A stretch of DNA of 64,000 nucleotides from Comamonadaceae bacterium OTU4NAUVB1. Its GTDB lineage: Bacteria > Pseudomonadota > Gammaproteobacteria > Burkholderiales > Burkholderiaceae_C. How positions within the stretch are numbered: the first letter of the stretch is position 1; each line of letters starts with the position of its first letter. The translations under genes and the position numbers were made by a program. Positions 8,636-17,526 of the stretch are shown one piece after another. The notes beneath the pieces are model-generated. The model was not told where the DNA came from, made no database searches, and saw nothing but the letters and a program-made list of their open reading frames with translations. The DNA is taken from assembly GCA_024372625.1 (NCBI GenBank), contig CP099603.1, positions 372,001 through 436,000 of the forward strand. Direction: 5' to 3'.

Positions 8636-9250
8636 ATGCCCGACACCCTGCCCGTCGCGGCGCGCCTCGCGCGCGCCCTGCTCGACGTCTCCGACGTCAT
8701 CCTGCGTTGCGAGCGCCACCTGCTCACCGGCCTGATGGGCGGACTCGTCGCCCTCATCCTGCTGAACGTGGCGACGCGCTACGGCGGCGTGCCGCTCTAC
8801 TGGGTGGACGAGGCCTCGGTGTACGTGGTCGTCTGGCTGACCTTCATCGGCGCCTCGGCCATGACGCGCCTGCGCATGGACTTCGCGGTGACGCTGCTGA
8901 CCGACCACGTCGGCGAGCGGGCCGCGCGCGCGGCCAAGGCCTGCGCCTCGCTCGGCGTGGTGGTGCTGGGCCTCGCGCTGCTGGCGATGTGCTGGGTCTG
9001 GATGGACCCGGTGGGCATCGCGCGCCACGGCTTCGACGCCAAGGACTTCGCCGCCGAGTCGTTCAACTTCCTCTACACGGAGCGCACCCAGACGCTCGAA
9101 TGGCCGGTCTGGGCGATCCAGCTGATCCTGCCGCTGTTCGCGCTCACGCTGAGCCTGCACGCGCTGGCCAACCTCGCGGAGGACCTCGGCCTGCAGCCCC
9201 GGCGCGCGCATCCCGAGTTCGGTGTCGCCAACGCCGACGTGGTGAACTGA
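8636..9250 (+). CDS. TRAP transporter small permease (DctQ type)
   Basis: A 204-residue inner-membrane protein with four hydrophobic segments (roughly residues 30-50, 60-80, 105-125 and 155-178). The pattern is that of the DctQ subunit, including the W-V-D-E-A-S-V-Y-V-V-V-W segment typical of the family. It is slightly longer than usual because of an N-terminal tail. Only two bases separate it from the DctM gene. In TRAP systems DctQ pairs with DctM to drive sodium- or proton-coupled uptake of a substrate delivered by the periplasmic protein. It belongs to the operon started by the DapA-family gene. Confidence 0.85.
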   Translation: MPDTLPVAARLARALLDVSDVILRCERHLLTGLMGGLVALILLNVATRYGGVPLYWVDEASVYVVVWLTFIGASAMTRLRMDFAVTLLTDHVGERAARAAKACASLGVVVLGLALLAMCWVWMDPVGIARHGFDAKDFAAESFNFLYTERTQTLEWPVWAIQLILPLFALTLSLHALANLAEDLGLQPRRAHPEFGVANADVVN

Positions 9251-9252
9251 CC

Positions 9253-10515
9253 ATGCTGACCTCCGGCTTCTTCCTGCTGATCATGCTGGTGGGCGTGCCC
9301 ATCGGCGCCTGCCTGTGCCTGGCGGGCATCGTCTACATCCTGGACACCGGCGCGCCGGTCCTGTTCCAGTCCTATCCGCTGCAGATGTTCGCGGGCGTCG
9401 ACAGCTACGGCCTGATCGCCATTCCGCTGTTCATCCTGATCGGCGAGATCATGAACGGCGGGGGCATCACGCAGCGCCTGGTGGACATGACGCTGGCCTT
9501 CATCGGCTCGGTCAAGGGCGGCCTCGCCTACGTGAACATCCTGGCCAACATGCTGGTGTCCTCGATCATCGGCTCGGCCACCGCGCAGGTGGCCATCATG
9601 AGCCAGATCATGGTGCCGGAGATGGAGAAGAAGGGCTACGACAAGACCTTCGCCGCCGGCCTCACCGTCTATGGCGGCATGCTCGGACCGATCATCCCGC
9701 CCTCGGTCATGTTCGTGGTCTACAGCGTGCTGGCGCAGGTCGCGGTGGGCGACATGCTGATCGCGGGCATCCTGCCGGGCATCGTGCTCACGCTGCTGTT
9801 CTTCGTGGTGATCGCGCTGATGGGCTTCATCTACGACTACCCGCGCACCGAGCGCCGCACGCTGCGCCAGCGGGTACGCACGGTCGTCACCTCGTGCCCG
9901 ACGCTGCTGATCCCGCTGGTGATCGTCGGCTCGATCCTCACGGGCTTCGCCAACCCGACCGAGGCGGCGGCCGTGGGCGCGCTCTCCGCCGTGCTGGTGG
10001 GCCGCTACGTGACCAAGGAATTCAGCCTGCGCACCATGCCGGCGATCCTGCTGAAGTCGGCGATCTACTCGGCCGTGGTGCTGTTCCTGGTGGCGGCGGC
10101 CGCCGTGTTCTCGTGGCTGCTGATCTACGGCAAGGTGCCGCAGGCCACCGCCGCCTGGATCCAGACCGTCGCCAAGGACCCCGTGAGCTTCCTGCTGCTG
10201 ACCAACCTGATCCTGCTGGTCATCGGCACCGTGATCGACGGCATTCCCGGCCTGATCATGACGGTGCCCATCCTGCTGCCCATCGCCACCGAGATCTACG
10301 GCATCGACCCGCGCCACTTCGGCGTGGTGGTGGTCGTCAACCTGGTGCTGGGGCTGATGACGCCGCCGGTGGGACTGAGCTTCTTCGTGGCCGCCGCCGT
10401 CACCGGCGCCAAGCCCGGAAAGATGTTCATCGTCACGCTGCCGTTCTTCATCATCTGCTGCCTGGCGCTGGTGCTGCTGTCGATCTACCCGAGCCTGTCG
10501 CTGGCGCTGCTCTGA
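9253..10515 (+). CDS. TRAP transporter large permease (DctM type)
   Basis: A 420-residue, strongly hydrophobic protein with about a dozen predicted membrane segments. It contains the DctM hallmark regions: an early I-P-L-F-I-L-I-G-E-I-M segment, the G-S-A-T-A-Q-V-A loop, G-P-I-I-P-P-S, F-A-N-P-T-E-A-A-A and M-T-P-P-V-G-L. The ATG at 9253 follows the DctQ stop by two bases. It forms the translocation channel and drives uptake across the inner membrane with DctQ and the DctP-type binding protein encoded next. The transported compound is probably the carboxylate handled by the DapA-family enzyme of the same operon. Confidence 0.9.
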   Translation: MLTSGFFLLIMLVGVPIGACLCLAGIVYILDTGAPVLFQSYPLQMFAGVDSYGLIAIPLFILIGEIMNGGGITQRLVDMTLAFIGSVKGGLAYVNILANMLVSSIIGSATAQVAIMSQIMVPEMEKKGYDKTFAAGLTVYGGMLGPIIPPSVMFVVYSVLAQVAVGDMLIAGILPGIVLTLLFFVVIALMGFIYDYPRTERRTLRQRVRTVVTSCPTLLIPLVIVGSILTGFANPTEAAAVGALSAVLVGRYVTKEFSLRTMPAILLKSAIYSAVVLFLVAAAAVFSWLLIYGKVPQATAAWIQTVAKDPVSFLLLTNLILLVIGTVIDGIPGLIMTVPILLPIATEIYGIDPRHFGVVVVVNLVLGLMTPPVGLSFFVAAAVTGAKPGKMFIVTLPFFIICCLALVLLSIYPSLSLALL

Positions 10516-10595
10516 GCGCGCCCGCACGCCGCCTCGCGCGCTCTCCCGCCTCCTCCCGTCCTCCCCCAACGTCGTCCAACCCACCGGAGCCCCGC

Positions 10596-11594
10596 ATGAC
10601 CCTCTCCCGCCGCCATTTCGTCCAGGCCGCCACCGCCGGCCTCGCCGCCTCGTCCGCCGTCTTCGCGCCCCGCGTGCGCGCGGCCGCCGCCAAGGAGTTC
10701 CGCCTCGGGCTCATCACGCCGGCCGGGCATTCGTGGAACCGCGCCGCGCTGGCCTTCGGCGAGTCGCTGAAGAAGGCCAGCGACGGCCGCATGAGCGTGA
10801 CGGTGTTCCATTCCGGCCAGCTGGGCAACGAGTCGGCCATGATGCAGCAGCTGCAGTCCGGCGCGCTCGACATGGGCTGGATCCAGGCCGCCGAGCTGGG
10901 CTCGCGGGTGTCGAGCGTGGCGGCCATCAACGCGCCCTACCTGGTGCGCTCCACCACCAACGTCGCCTCGCTGGTGCGCACGCCCGCGGCGCTGAAGCTG
11001 CTCGACGTGCTGCCGCGCGAGACCGGCACCATCGGCCTGGGCTGGGGCATCACCGGCATGCGCGTGGTCTTCGCCACCAAGCCGATCGCCTCGCCGACCG
11101 ACTTGAAGGGCATGAAGCTGCGCATCAACCCGACGCCGGTCTACCGCGATTTCTACTCGATGCTGGGCGCCGCGCCGACGCCCATTCCCACGCCGGCGGT
11201 GTTCGACGCCATGTCCAACGGCCAGGTCGACGGCCTGGAGGCGGACATCGAGTTCTCCTGGAACGCGCGCTTCGACAAGGTCTCGAAGGTCATGCTGCCG
11301 ATGAACGCGCTGTTCATGCCGTTCGCGCCGCTGGTCTCGGGCCGCATCTGGCAGACGCTCGACGCCAAGGACAAGGGACTGATCACCGACCTCGTCAAAC
11401 AGTCGCTGGACGCACAGATCCGCGACATCGTGACGACCGAACTCGGCCTGATCGAGAAGTTCAAGGCCAGCGGCATCGCCATCCGCAGCGACGCCGGCTA
11501 CGACCCGGCGCCGATCATCGGCCAGTTCGACAAGCTGTGGCTGCCCAAGGCCCCGGCCATCGCCGAGCTGCGCCGGATCGGCGCCACCCTGTAG
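10596..11594 (+). CDS. TRAP transporter substrate-binding protein (DctP type)
   Basis: A 332-residue periplasmic protein. The N-terminus M-T-L-S-R-R-H-F-V followed by a hydrophobic Ala-rich stretch resembles a Tat or Sec signal ending near residue 30. The body has DctP features: H-S-W-N-R-A-A near the start, an L-Q-S-G-A-L-D-M-G segment, D-L-K-G-M-K-L-R-I-N-P-T-P with the conserved Arg that usually clamps the substrate carboxylate, and A-M-S-N-G-Q-V-D-G-L-E. It is preceded by CGGAGC seven bases before the ATG. It completes the TRAP set begun at 8636. The ligand is probably an organic or sugar acid, but its identity is unknown. Confidence 0.88.
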   Translation: MTLSRRHFVQAATAGLAASSAVFAPRVRAAAAKEFRLGLITPAGHSWNRAALAFGESLKKASDGRMSVTVFHSGQLGNESAMMQQLQSGALDMGWIQAAELGSRVSSVAAINAPYLVRSTTNVASLVRTPAALKLLDVLPRETGTIGLGWGITGMRVVFATKPIASPTDLKGMKLRINPTPVYRDFYSMLGAAPTPIPTPAVFDAMSNGQVDGLEADIEFSWNARFDKVSKVMLPMNALFMPFAPLVSGRIWQTLDAKDKGLITDLVKQSLDAQIRDIVTTELGLIEKFKASGIAIRSDAGYDPAPIIGQFDKLWLPKAPAIAELRRIGATL

Positions 11595-11702
11595 ACGCGG
11601 GGCGGGACGAAGCGGCCCGCGACCCACGTCGGCGCAGCGCCGTGGCGGCAGCCGATGGGACAATGCGTCCGCGCGCCATCACCCACGGCGCGTCCCCGTC
11701 CG

Positions 11703-12401
11703 ATGTCCCGTTCCCCAGACCGCCTCTCCCCGATGCCCGCCGCCGTCAAGCCTCCTCCCGCCGCGCCCCGGCGCCGCGCCGCCGACGTCGCCTACGACGC
11801 CATCGAGGCGCTGATCGCGACCCTGCAGCTGCAGCCGGGCAGCCCGGTGGTGGAGGCCGACATCGCCGAGCGCACCGGCCTGGGCCGCACGCCCGTGCGC
11901 GAGGCGCTGCTGCGCATGAGTTCGGTCGGGCTGATCGACCAGCAGCCCCGGCGCGGCCTGCTGGTGTCGAACATCGACCTGGCCGACCACCTCGACGTGA
12001 TCCAGACACGGCGGGTGCTCGAGGTCCTGATCGCCGCGTGCGCCGCCCGGCGCGCGACCGCCGCCCAGCGCAAGGAGATCGTGCGCTGCGCCGAGCGGAT
12101 GGTGAAGGAGGCCGCGCGCGGCCACCTGGAGGCCTACATGCTGGCCGACCACGACCTCGACCGCGTCAACCATCAGGCCAGCCGCAACCCGTCGGCCGTG
12201 ACCAGCGTGGCGCCATTGATCGTGCGCTGCCGCCGCTTCTGGTATGCCTACCAGCACGAGGGCGACATCGTCGAGGCCGCCGCCGCCCACCTGGAACTGG
12301 CCCGGGGCATCGCCACCGGCGACGAGCTTGCCGCGGTCGCGGGCGCCAACCGCCTGCTCGACCACCTCGAGCGCTTCGCCCGCCGCGTGATCGACCGCTG
12401 A
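11703..12401 (+). CDS. GntR family regulator, FadR/FCD subfamily
   Basis: About 232 residues. The N-terminal winged helix-turn-helix begins around A-A-D-V-A-Y-D-A-I-E and includes the GntR signature L-G-R-T-P-V-R-E-A-L and a Q-P-R-R-G wing. The C-terminal helical FCD domain contains the conserved D-x-D-x-x-x-x-x-x-H pattern in A-D-H-D-L-D-R-V-N and a late E-L-A-R-G-I. It lies about 100 bases behind the TRAP binding-protein gene in the same direction and probably represses that operon until the substrate or a product binds. The start is uncertain: ATGs at 11655, 11703 and 11733 are in frame and none has a clear ribosome-binding site. Confidence 0.85.
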   Translation: MSRSPDRLSPMPAAVKPPPAAPRRRAADVAYDAIEALIATLQLQPGSPVVEADIAERTGLGRTPVREALLRMSSVGLIDQQPRRGLLVSNIDLADHLDVIQTRRVLEVLIAACAARRATAAQRKEIVRCAERMVKEAARGHLEAYMLADHDLDRVNHQASRNPSAVTSVAPLIVRCRRFWYAYQHEGDIVEAAAAHLELARGIATGDELAAVAGANRLLDHLERFARRVIDR

Positions 12402-12448
12402 GGCGTCGGCCGCGCCAGGGCGGCGGCGCTCGCCTCGGGCGTTAGGCG

Positions 12449-13690
12449 TCAGGCGTCCGGTGCCAGGGTGCAGCGATGCATCCGCCCCTGCTTCATCACC
12501 ACCGGCATGCGCCCGGGCTGCTGCAGCAGCCGGACGTCGGCGAGCGGGTCGCCATCGATCACCAGCAGGTCGGCATGCGCGCCCGGCGCGACGCAGCCCA
12601 GGCGGCCGGTCTGGCCCAGCAGGTCGGCGTTCACGGCCGTGGCACTCCAGACGATCTCGTCGGCCGGCATGGCCGGCAGACGCAGCATGAACTCGTCGCT
12701 CTGGGAGGCGTGCATGTCGCCCAGCAGGTCGGTCCCCAGGGCGATCCTGACGCCCGCCGCGCGCGCGATCCGCAGGGCCTCGACGCCCTGGTGCTTCACG
12801 CGGTCGGTCTTCTCCCGCATCGCCTGCGACCAGCCGAGGCGGTCCGCGTTGGCGGCGATCGCGGCGTAGGTGGCCAGCGTCGGCACCAGGAACGTGCCGG
12901 CCTCGGCCATCAGGCGGGCGGACGCCTCGTCGAGCAGGTTGCCGTGCTCGATGGAACGCACGCCGCAGCGCACCGCCCGCACGATCGCCTCGGGCGAATA
13001 GGCGTGCGCCATGACGTAGGTGCGCGCGGCCGTCGCCTCCTGCACGATGGCCGTGAGTTCCTCGATGGAGTACTGCGTGCCTTCGAGCGGATCGTTGGGC
13101 GAGGAAATGCCGCCGCCGGCCATCACCTTGATCTGGTGCGCGCCGTTGCGCAGTTCCTCCCGCGCCGCGCGGCGCACGGCGCCCACGCCGTCGGCGATGT
13201 GGCCGAGGATGCCGACGGCGCCGCAGCAGGCGCAGCCGACGTTCTGGAAAAACGCCGGGCGGGTGTCGCCATGGCCGCCGGTCTGGGTCAGGGCACGCCC
13301 GGCGATGAACAGGCGCGGACCGGCGAAGAGGCCCTGCTCCACCGCCTGCACCAGCCCGGCGTCGGCGCCGCCGGCGTCGCGCACGGTGGTGAAGCCGCGG
13401 TCGAGCATGCCGGCGAGCACGTCCTTGGCCTGCGCCGTCACCAGCGACTGCGGCAGCATCGACAGCTTGAAGAAGTCAGGGATCGTGGCCGTGACGTGCA
13501 CGTGCGCGTCGATCAGGCCCGGCATCAGCGTGCGGCCGGCGAGGTCGAACGACAGCGCGTCATCGACCGGCAGATCGCCGGGCGCGACGGCGGCGATCAG
13601 GCCGTCCTCCACCACGATGGTGGACGCCGGCTGCAGACCGCGTTGGAGACCGTCGAACAGACGGGCATTGCGAAAGACGATGCGATTCAC
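12449..13690 (-). CDS. Amidohydrolase family protein (imidazolonepropionase/prolidase-like)
   Basis: A 413-residue metal-dependent hydrolase of the amidohydrolase superfamily. It shows a G-L-I-D-A-H-V-H-V metal motif near residue 58, a V-M-A-G-G-G segment with the adjacent Lys, later metal/catalytic residues in M-A-H-A-Y-S and I-E-H-G-N, and the Asp of A-L-G-T-D-L-L-G. The N-terminal beta-sandwich and a C-terminal A-H-A-D-L-L-V-I-D-G-D-P-L segment complete the fold. The GTG start at 13690 overlaps the TGA of the GAF gene (GTGA) and has GGGAG upstream. Being the last gene of a Liv-type ABC operon, it probably hydrolyses the imported amide or dipeptide-like compound; the substrate is unknown. 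Confidence 0.82.
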   Translation of the reverse strand: MNRIVFRNARLFDGLQRGLQPASTIVVEDGLIAAVAPGDLPVDDALSFDLAGRTLMPGLIDAHVHVTATIPDFFKLSMLPQSLVTAQAKDVLAGMLDRGFTTVRDAGGADAGLVQAVEQGLFAGPRLFIAGRALTQTGGHGDTRPAFFQNVGCACCGAVGILGHIADGVGAVRRAAREELRNGAHQIKVMAGGGISSPNDPLEGTQYSIEELTAIVQEATAARTYVMAHAYSPEAIVRAVRCGVRSIEHGNLLDEASARLMAEAGTFLVPTLATYAAIAANADRLGWSQAMREKTDRVKHQGVEALRIARAAGVRIALGTDLLGDMHASQSDEFMLRLPAMPADEIVWSATAVNADLLGQTGRLGCVAPGAHADLLVIDGDPLADVRLLQQPGRMPVVMKQGRMHRCTLAPDA

Positions 13691-14265
13691 GAGGACACTC
13701 CCGCCGGCTGCGTGGCCGGCCCGGTGAAACAAGGGGACGAAGACGAGGAAGGCGACGCCCCGGCCGCGGCGAAGGCCGCGCCCAGCAGCACCGCGAACGG
13801 CCGGCACAGGGCGGCATCGCCCGGGCGGAACCAGTGCGCCTCGTGCAGCAGGTTCATCGAGCCCAGGATGCGGCCCTGGAAGCAGATCGGCACGTTGAGC
13901 GCCGAGGCGCAACCGAGGCCGAAGATGGCTTGGGCATCGGGGAAGTTCCGGCGCACCGCGTCGGCGTCGGGCGACAGCGCCGGGTGGGGATCGGCCAGCA
14001 GGCGTTGCAGCCAGGCATCGCCGGCGACGGTTTTCACGCCCCGGGCCGGGTAGGCGTGCGGATCGCTCGAATGCAGGCGTTCGAGGCCGTCGCGCGCGGG
14101 TGTCGCGCGCAGCACAGTGAACAGCCGGAAGCCGACGAGTTCGCCCAGGGTGCGCTCCACGGTGGCGCAGAGCGCGGGCAGGTCGGCCGCCGCGCCGAGC
14201 TCGCACGCCGCGTCGCCCAGCCGTGCCAGCGCGCGCGCGGCGTCGGGATCGGGACGGCGGCTCAC
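13687..14265 (-). CDS. GAF domain protein inside the Liv operon
   Basis: A 192-residue soluble protein with one GAF-like domain. An N-terminal helix holds A-R-L-G-D-A-A-C-E-L, and the core contains the small-molecule pocket pattern L-N-V-P-I-C-F-Q-G-R-I-L-G-S-M-N-L-L near residues 128-146. It ends in a short Ser/Pro tail with no output domain. The GTG at 14265 overlaps the stop of livF, and its own stop overlaps the amidohydrolase start, so it is translated in lockstep with transport and hydrolysis genes. It could be a ligand sensor or a small binding enzyme subunit for the imported compound; the function is not known. Confidence 0.75.
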   Translation of the reverse strand: MSRRPDPDAARALARLGDAACELGAAADLPALCATVERTLGELVGFRLFTVLRATPARDGLERLHSSDPHAYPARGVKTVAGDAWLQRLLADPHPALSPDADAVRRNFPDAQAIFGLGCASALNVPICFQGRILGSMNLLHEAHWFRPGDAALCRPFAVLLGAAFAAAGASPSSSSSPCFTGPATQPAGVSS

Positions 14266-14966
14266 GCGCCGTGCCCCAGGTAGAGCGCGACGGCGCGCGG
14301 GTCGTCGAGCAGCGAGCGGGCCGGCCCTTCCAGCGCCACGCGGCCCTGGTCGAGGATGCAGCCCCGATGGCTGATGTCGAGCGCGTCGCGGGCGCGCTGC
14401 TCGACCATCAGCACCGCCACGCCCATCGACGGCAGCCGCGCGATGTGGCCGAAGATCGTCTTGGCCATGATCGGCGACAGCGCCGCGGTCGGCTCGTCCA
14501 GGCACATCAGGCTCGGCCTGGACATCAGCGCGCGGGCGAAGGCGAGCTGCTGGCGCTCGCCGCCCGACAGCGTGCCCGCCAGCCGCGCGGCGAAGGGCTG
14601 CAGCGCCGGGAACAGTTCCATCATCTCGTCGGCCCGGCGGCGCACGCCGCTTACGCCCTGCACCACCCACAGGTTCTCGCGCACGCTCAGGCGCGCGAAG
14701 ACGTTGGCGATCTGCGGCACGTAGACGATGCCGTCGGCCAGGCGGGTCTCGGTCGGCCGGCCGCGCAGCTCGACGTCGTTCCACAGCACCTGGCCGCCCA
14801 CGCGCGGCAGCAGCCCCATCAGCGCCTTGAGCATGGTCGACTTGCCCGCGCCGTTGGTGCCGGCCACGGTGACGATCTCGCCGGCGTCGACGTGCAGGTC
14901 GACGCCCTTGAGGATGTCGGTCTCGCCATAGCCCCCGGAGAGGGATTTCAGTTGCAGTCGGTTCAT
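14262..14966 (-). CDS. livF: Branched-chain amino acid-type ABC transporter ATPase (LivF)
   Basis: A 234-residue ABC ATPase. Walker A is G-T-N-G-A-G-K-S-T at residues 36-44, the signature is L-S-G-G-E-R-Q-Q, Walker B is L-M-C-L-D-E-P, and a V-L-M-V-E-Q-R switch-His region is atypical (Arg-Ala after Glu-Gln rather than the usual N-x-x-x-A-L). Length and the L-Y-L-G-H-G-A ending fit LivF. It starts three bases after the LivG stop and its own stop overlaps the GAF gene. With LivG it powers the LivHM permease at the inner membrane. The substrate may not be a branched-chain amino acid, given the amidohydrolase linked to the operon. Confidence 0.9.
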   Translation of the reverse strand: MNRLQLKSLSGGYGETDILKGVDLHVDAGEIVTVAGTNGAGKSTMLKALMGLLPRVGGQVLWNDVELRGRPTETRLADGIVYVPQIANVFARLSVRENLWVVQGVSGVRRRADEMMELFPALQPFAARLAGTLSGGERQQLAFARALMSRPSLMCLDEPTAALSPIMAKTIFGHIARLPSMGVAVLMVEQRARDALDISHRGCILDQGRVALEGPARSLLDDPRAVALYLGHGA

Positions 14967-14969
14967 TCG

Positions 14970-15752
14970 TCAGGCTCCCATGTAGGCGGCCTGCACCCGG
15001 GGGTCGGCCAGGACGTCGTCGGGCGTGCCCTCGGCCAGCAGCCGGCCGCCGTCGAGCACCAGCATGCGGTCGACCAGCCGCGAGAGCGCATGCAGGTTGT
15101 GCTCGACGATCACGAAGCCGATGCCGCGCGCGTGCAGCTCGCGGATGCGTTCGGAGATCTGCTCGATGAGCACCGGGTTGACCCCCGCGTAGGGCTCGTC
15201 GAGCAGCACGCAGCGCGGCTTGAGCATCAGGATGCGGCCGAGTTCGAGCAGCTTCTTCTGGCCGCCCGAGAGCTGTCCGGCCGGCGTCGCGGCGACATGG
15301 TCGAGCCGCAGGAAGCGCAGCCACTCGGTGGCCTGGTCGGTGTGGTCCCGCTCGCTGCGACGCACGCTGGCGCGCCGGAACAGAAGCGATGCCAGCGACT
15401 CGCCGGGCTGGTCCCACGGCGCGGCCAGCATGTTCTCCAGCACCGTCAGGTGGCGGAACTCGCGCGGCACCTGGAAGGTGCGCATCAGGCCGAGGCGCGC
15501 GCGCTGTTCAGGCGGCATGCGTCCCAGGGTCCGGCCGTGGTAGACGACCTCGCCGGCCTGCGACTTCATGAAGCCGCTGAGCACCGAGAACAAGGTGCTC
15601 TTGCCGGCGCCGTTCGGCCCGATGAGGCCGGTCAGGCGCGTGGTGTCCAGGGTGAGCGACAGGGTGTCGAGCACGACGTTGTCGCCGTAGCTCAGCACGA
15701 TGCCGCGCGCCTCCAGCTGGCGGTCGCTGGCGAGGGTCGACGGCTCAGTCAC
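14970..15752 (-). CDS. livG: Branched-chain amino acid-type ABC transporter ATPase (LivG)
   Basis: A 260-residue ABC ATPase with Walker A G-P-N-G-A-G-K-S-T at residues 45-53, an R-T-F-Q-V-P Q-loop, the signature L-S-G-G-Q-K-K-L, Walker B C-V-L-L-D-E-P-Y-A-G-V-N-P and the H-loop I-V-E-H-N-L. These are classic LivG features, including the A-G-V-N-P after Walker B. The start is the GTG at 15752, which overlaps the last eight bases of livM. It pairs with LivF as the heterodimeric motor of the transporter. Confidence 0.92.
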   Translation of the reverse strand: MTEPSTLASDRQLEARGIVLSYGDNVVLDTLSLTLDTTRLTGLIGPNGAGKSTLFSVLSGFMKSQAGEVVYHGRTLGRMPPEQRARLGLMRTFQVPREFRHLTVLENMLAAPWDQPGESLASLLFRRASVRRSERDHTDQATEWLRFLRLDHVAATPAGQLSGGQKKLLELGRILMLKPRCVLLDEPYAGVNPVLIEQISERIRELHARGIGFVIVEHNLHALSRLVDRMLVLDGGRLLAEGTPDDVLADPRVQAAYMGA

Positions 15753-16632
15753 GAGGCGCTCCCCACAGGCCCTGAGGCCGGAAACGGATGAACAGGATGA
15801 GCGCGACGCCGATGACGGCCAGCCGCACGCTCGACATCGCCACCTCCGGGATGCCCGGGAACAGGTCGCGCACCGCGCGCGAGCCCTCCAGCACCACCAG
15901 CAGCAGGAAGGCGCCCGCCACCGCACCGCGCAACCGGCCGACCCCGCCCATGATCATCGCCATCCAGACCTGGAAGGTGATGATGGGGAGGAACTGGTCG
16001 GGCGTCACGTAGCCGACGTAATGGGCGTAGAACGACCCCGCCAGTCCGGCGATGCCGCCGCCGAGCATCAGCACCTGGGTCTTGAAGCGCGCCGGGTTCT
16101 TGCCCAGCGCCAGCAGCGCCGTCTCGTCGTCCCGGATGGCCTGGATCAGGCGCCCGTAGGGGCTCCTGACGATGCCCCGGATCACCCCGGCGACCAGCAG
16201 GCAGGCCCCGAGCAGCGCCGTGGCGAGCCACAGGTCGCCCGTCAGTCCGCCGCCATCGCCGCCGAAGAGCTTCGGCACGCCGGCGATGCCCTGGCCGCCG
16301 TTGGTCAGGGTCTTCTCGTTGATGATGACCAGGCGCACGATCTCGGAGAAGCCGAGCGTGACGATCGCCAGGTAGTCGTCGCGCAGCCGCAGGGCCACGC
16401 GCCCGAGCGGCCAGGCCAGCAGGAACGGCACCACCATGCCGAGCGCGAAGCCGCTCCACGCCGGCCAGCCCAGCCGCGCCGTGCAGATCGCACTGGCATA
16501 GGCGCCCAGCGCGAAGAAGCCGACGTAGCCGAAGTTGATGAGGCCGGTGAAGCCGTACTGGAAGTTCAGGCCCAGCGTCAGCAGCACGTAGACCAGCGCC
16601 GTGATGAGGATGGCGAGCAGGTAGGCTTCCAT
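15745..16632 (-). CDS. livM: Branched-chain amino acid-type ABC permease (LivM)
   Basis: A 295-residue polytopic membrane protein with 8-9 hydrophobic segments. It has the LivM signatures G-L-I-N-F-G-Y-V-G-F near residue 35, D-D-Y-L-A-I-V-T-L-G-F-S-E-I and S-P-Y-G-R-L-I-Q-A-I-R-D-D-E, the coupling helix to the ATPase. The ATG at 16632 shares one base with the TGA of livH (TGATG), pointing to translational coupling. Its end overlaps livG by eight bases. It forms the transmembrane pore with LivH. Confidence 0.92.
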   Translation of the reverse strand: MEAYLLAILITALVYVLLTLGLNFQYGFTGLINFGYVGFFALGAYASAICTARLGWPAWSGFALGMVVPFLLAWPLGRVALRLRDDYLAIVTLGFSEIVRLVIINEKTLTNGGQGIAGVPKLFGGDGGGLTGDLWLATALLGACLLVAGVIRGIVRSPYGRLIQAIRDDETALLALGKNPARFKTQVLMLGGGIAGLAGSFYAHYVGYVTPDQFLPIITFQVWMAMIMGGVGRLRGAVAGAFLLLVVLEGSRAVRDLFPGIPEVAMSSVRLAVIGVALILFIRFRPQGLWGAPRD

Positions 16633-17513
16633 CAGCGGACTCCCTGCACGCGGCCGAACAGCCCCTGCGGACGCCACAGCAGCACCAGCAGCATCACGAC
16701 ATACGACAGCGCGATCTTGTAGGTGAAGCCGACGAAGGGCGTCGAGAGTTCCTGCAGGATGCCCAGGCCGATGGCGCCGAGCACCGCGCCGAGCGGATTG
16801 CCCAGCCCCCCGACGACGGCGGCGGCGAAGGCCGGCAGCAGCAGGTCGGCGCCCGACTCCGGGCTGACCTGCGTCTTCAGCCCGTAGGCCAGCCCGGCCA
16901 CGCCGCACACGACGCCCGAGAGCAGCCACATGCGCGTCATCGCGGCGCGGCCGTCGATGCCCACCACCCGCGCCAGGTCCATGTCGTCGGCGATGGCGCG
17001 CATGGTGCGCCCGGCGCTCGTGAAGCGCAGCAGCGCGAACACCAGCAGCACGCAGGCGAGCGACATCGCGCCGACGGCGGCGTCCAGCGGATTGACGATC
17101 AGGCCGCCCCAGCGCCAGGCGCGCATGGGAGGCAGGTCGAACAGCTTGATCTCGTGGCCGAAGCCCAGCCCCATGGCCGCGCGCAGCACGAAGCCCACGC
17201 CGATGGAGGTCAGCAGCAGCGCCAGGCCCTTGCGCCGCAGCAGCGGCGCGAAGGCCAGCCGCCAGGCCAGCCACGTCCCCGCCATGCCCGCGGCCACGGC
17301 GCCCACGCCCGCGGCCAGCATCGAGCCGCCGGAGAGCCGGTGCGCCGTCAGCGCGCCGAAGCTGCCGAGCGAGACGAAGTCGCCGACCGCCGCGTTGGGA
17401 AATCGCGCGACGCCGAAGACGAGCGTCACGGCCAGCGCCGGGAGCGCGACCAGCAAGCCTTCGGCCAGGCCGTTGAGGGCCAGGTTCAGGAAATCCGAGA
17501 AGACCAGGTCCAT
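16632..17513 (-). CDS. livH: Branched-chain amino acid-type ABC permease (LivH)
   Basis: A 293-residue polytopic membrane protein with the LivH pattern: an early N-G-L-A-E-G-L-L-V-A-L-P-A-L-A segment, the G-R-T-M-R-A-I-A-D-D coupling loop and a V-G-G-L-G-N-P-L-G-A-V-L-G-A segment. It starts 13 bases downstream of the livJ stop, so the five transport genes are a single transcription unit in the order J-H-M-G-F. The one-base overlap with livM keeps permease subunits in balance. Confidence 0.92.
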   Translation of the reverse strand: MDLVFSDFLNLALNGLAEGLLVALPALAVTLVFGVARFPNAAVGDFVSLGSFGALTAHRLSGGSMLAAGVGAVAAGMAGTWLAWRLAFAPLLRRKGLALLLTSIGVGFVLRAAMGLGFGHEIKLFDLPPMRAWRWGGLIVNPLDAAVGAMSLACVLLVFALLRFTSAGRTMRAIADDMDLARVVGIDGRAAMTRMWLLSGVVCGVAGLAYGLKTQVSPESGADLLLPAFAAAVVGGLGNPLGAVLGAIGLGILQELSTPFVGFTYKIALSYVVMLLVLLWRPQGLFGRVQGVR

Positions 17514-17526
17514 GGGGCGTTCGGCT

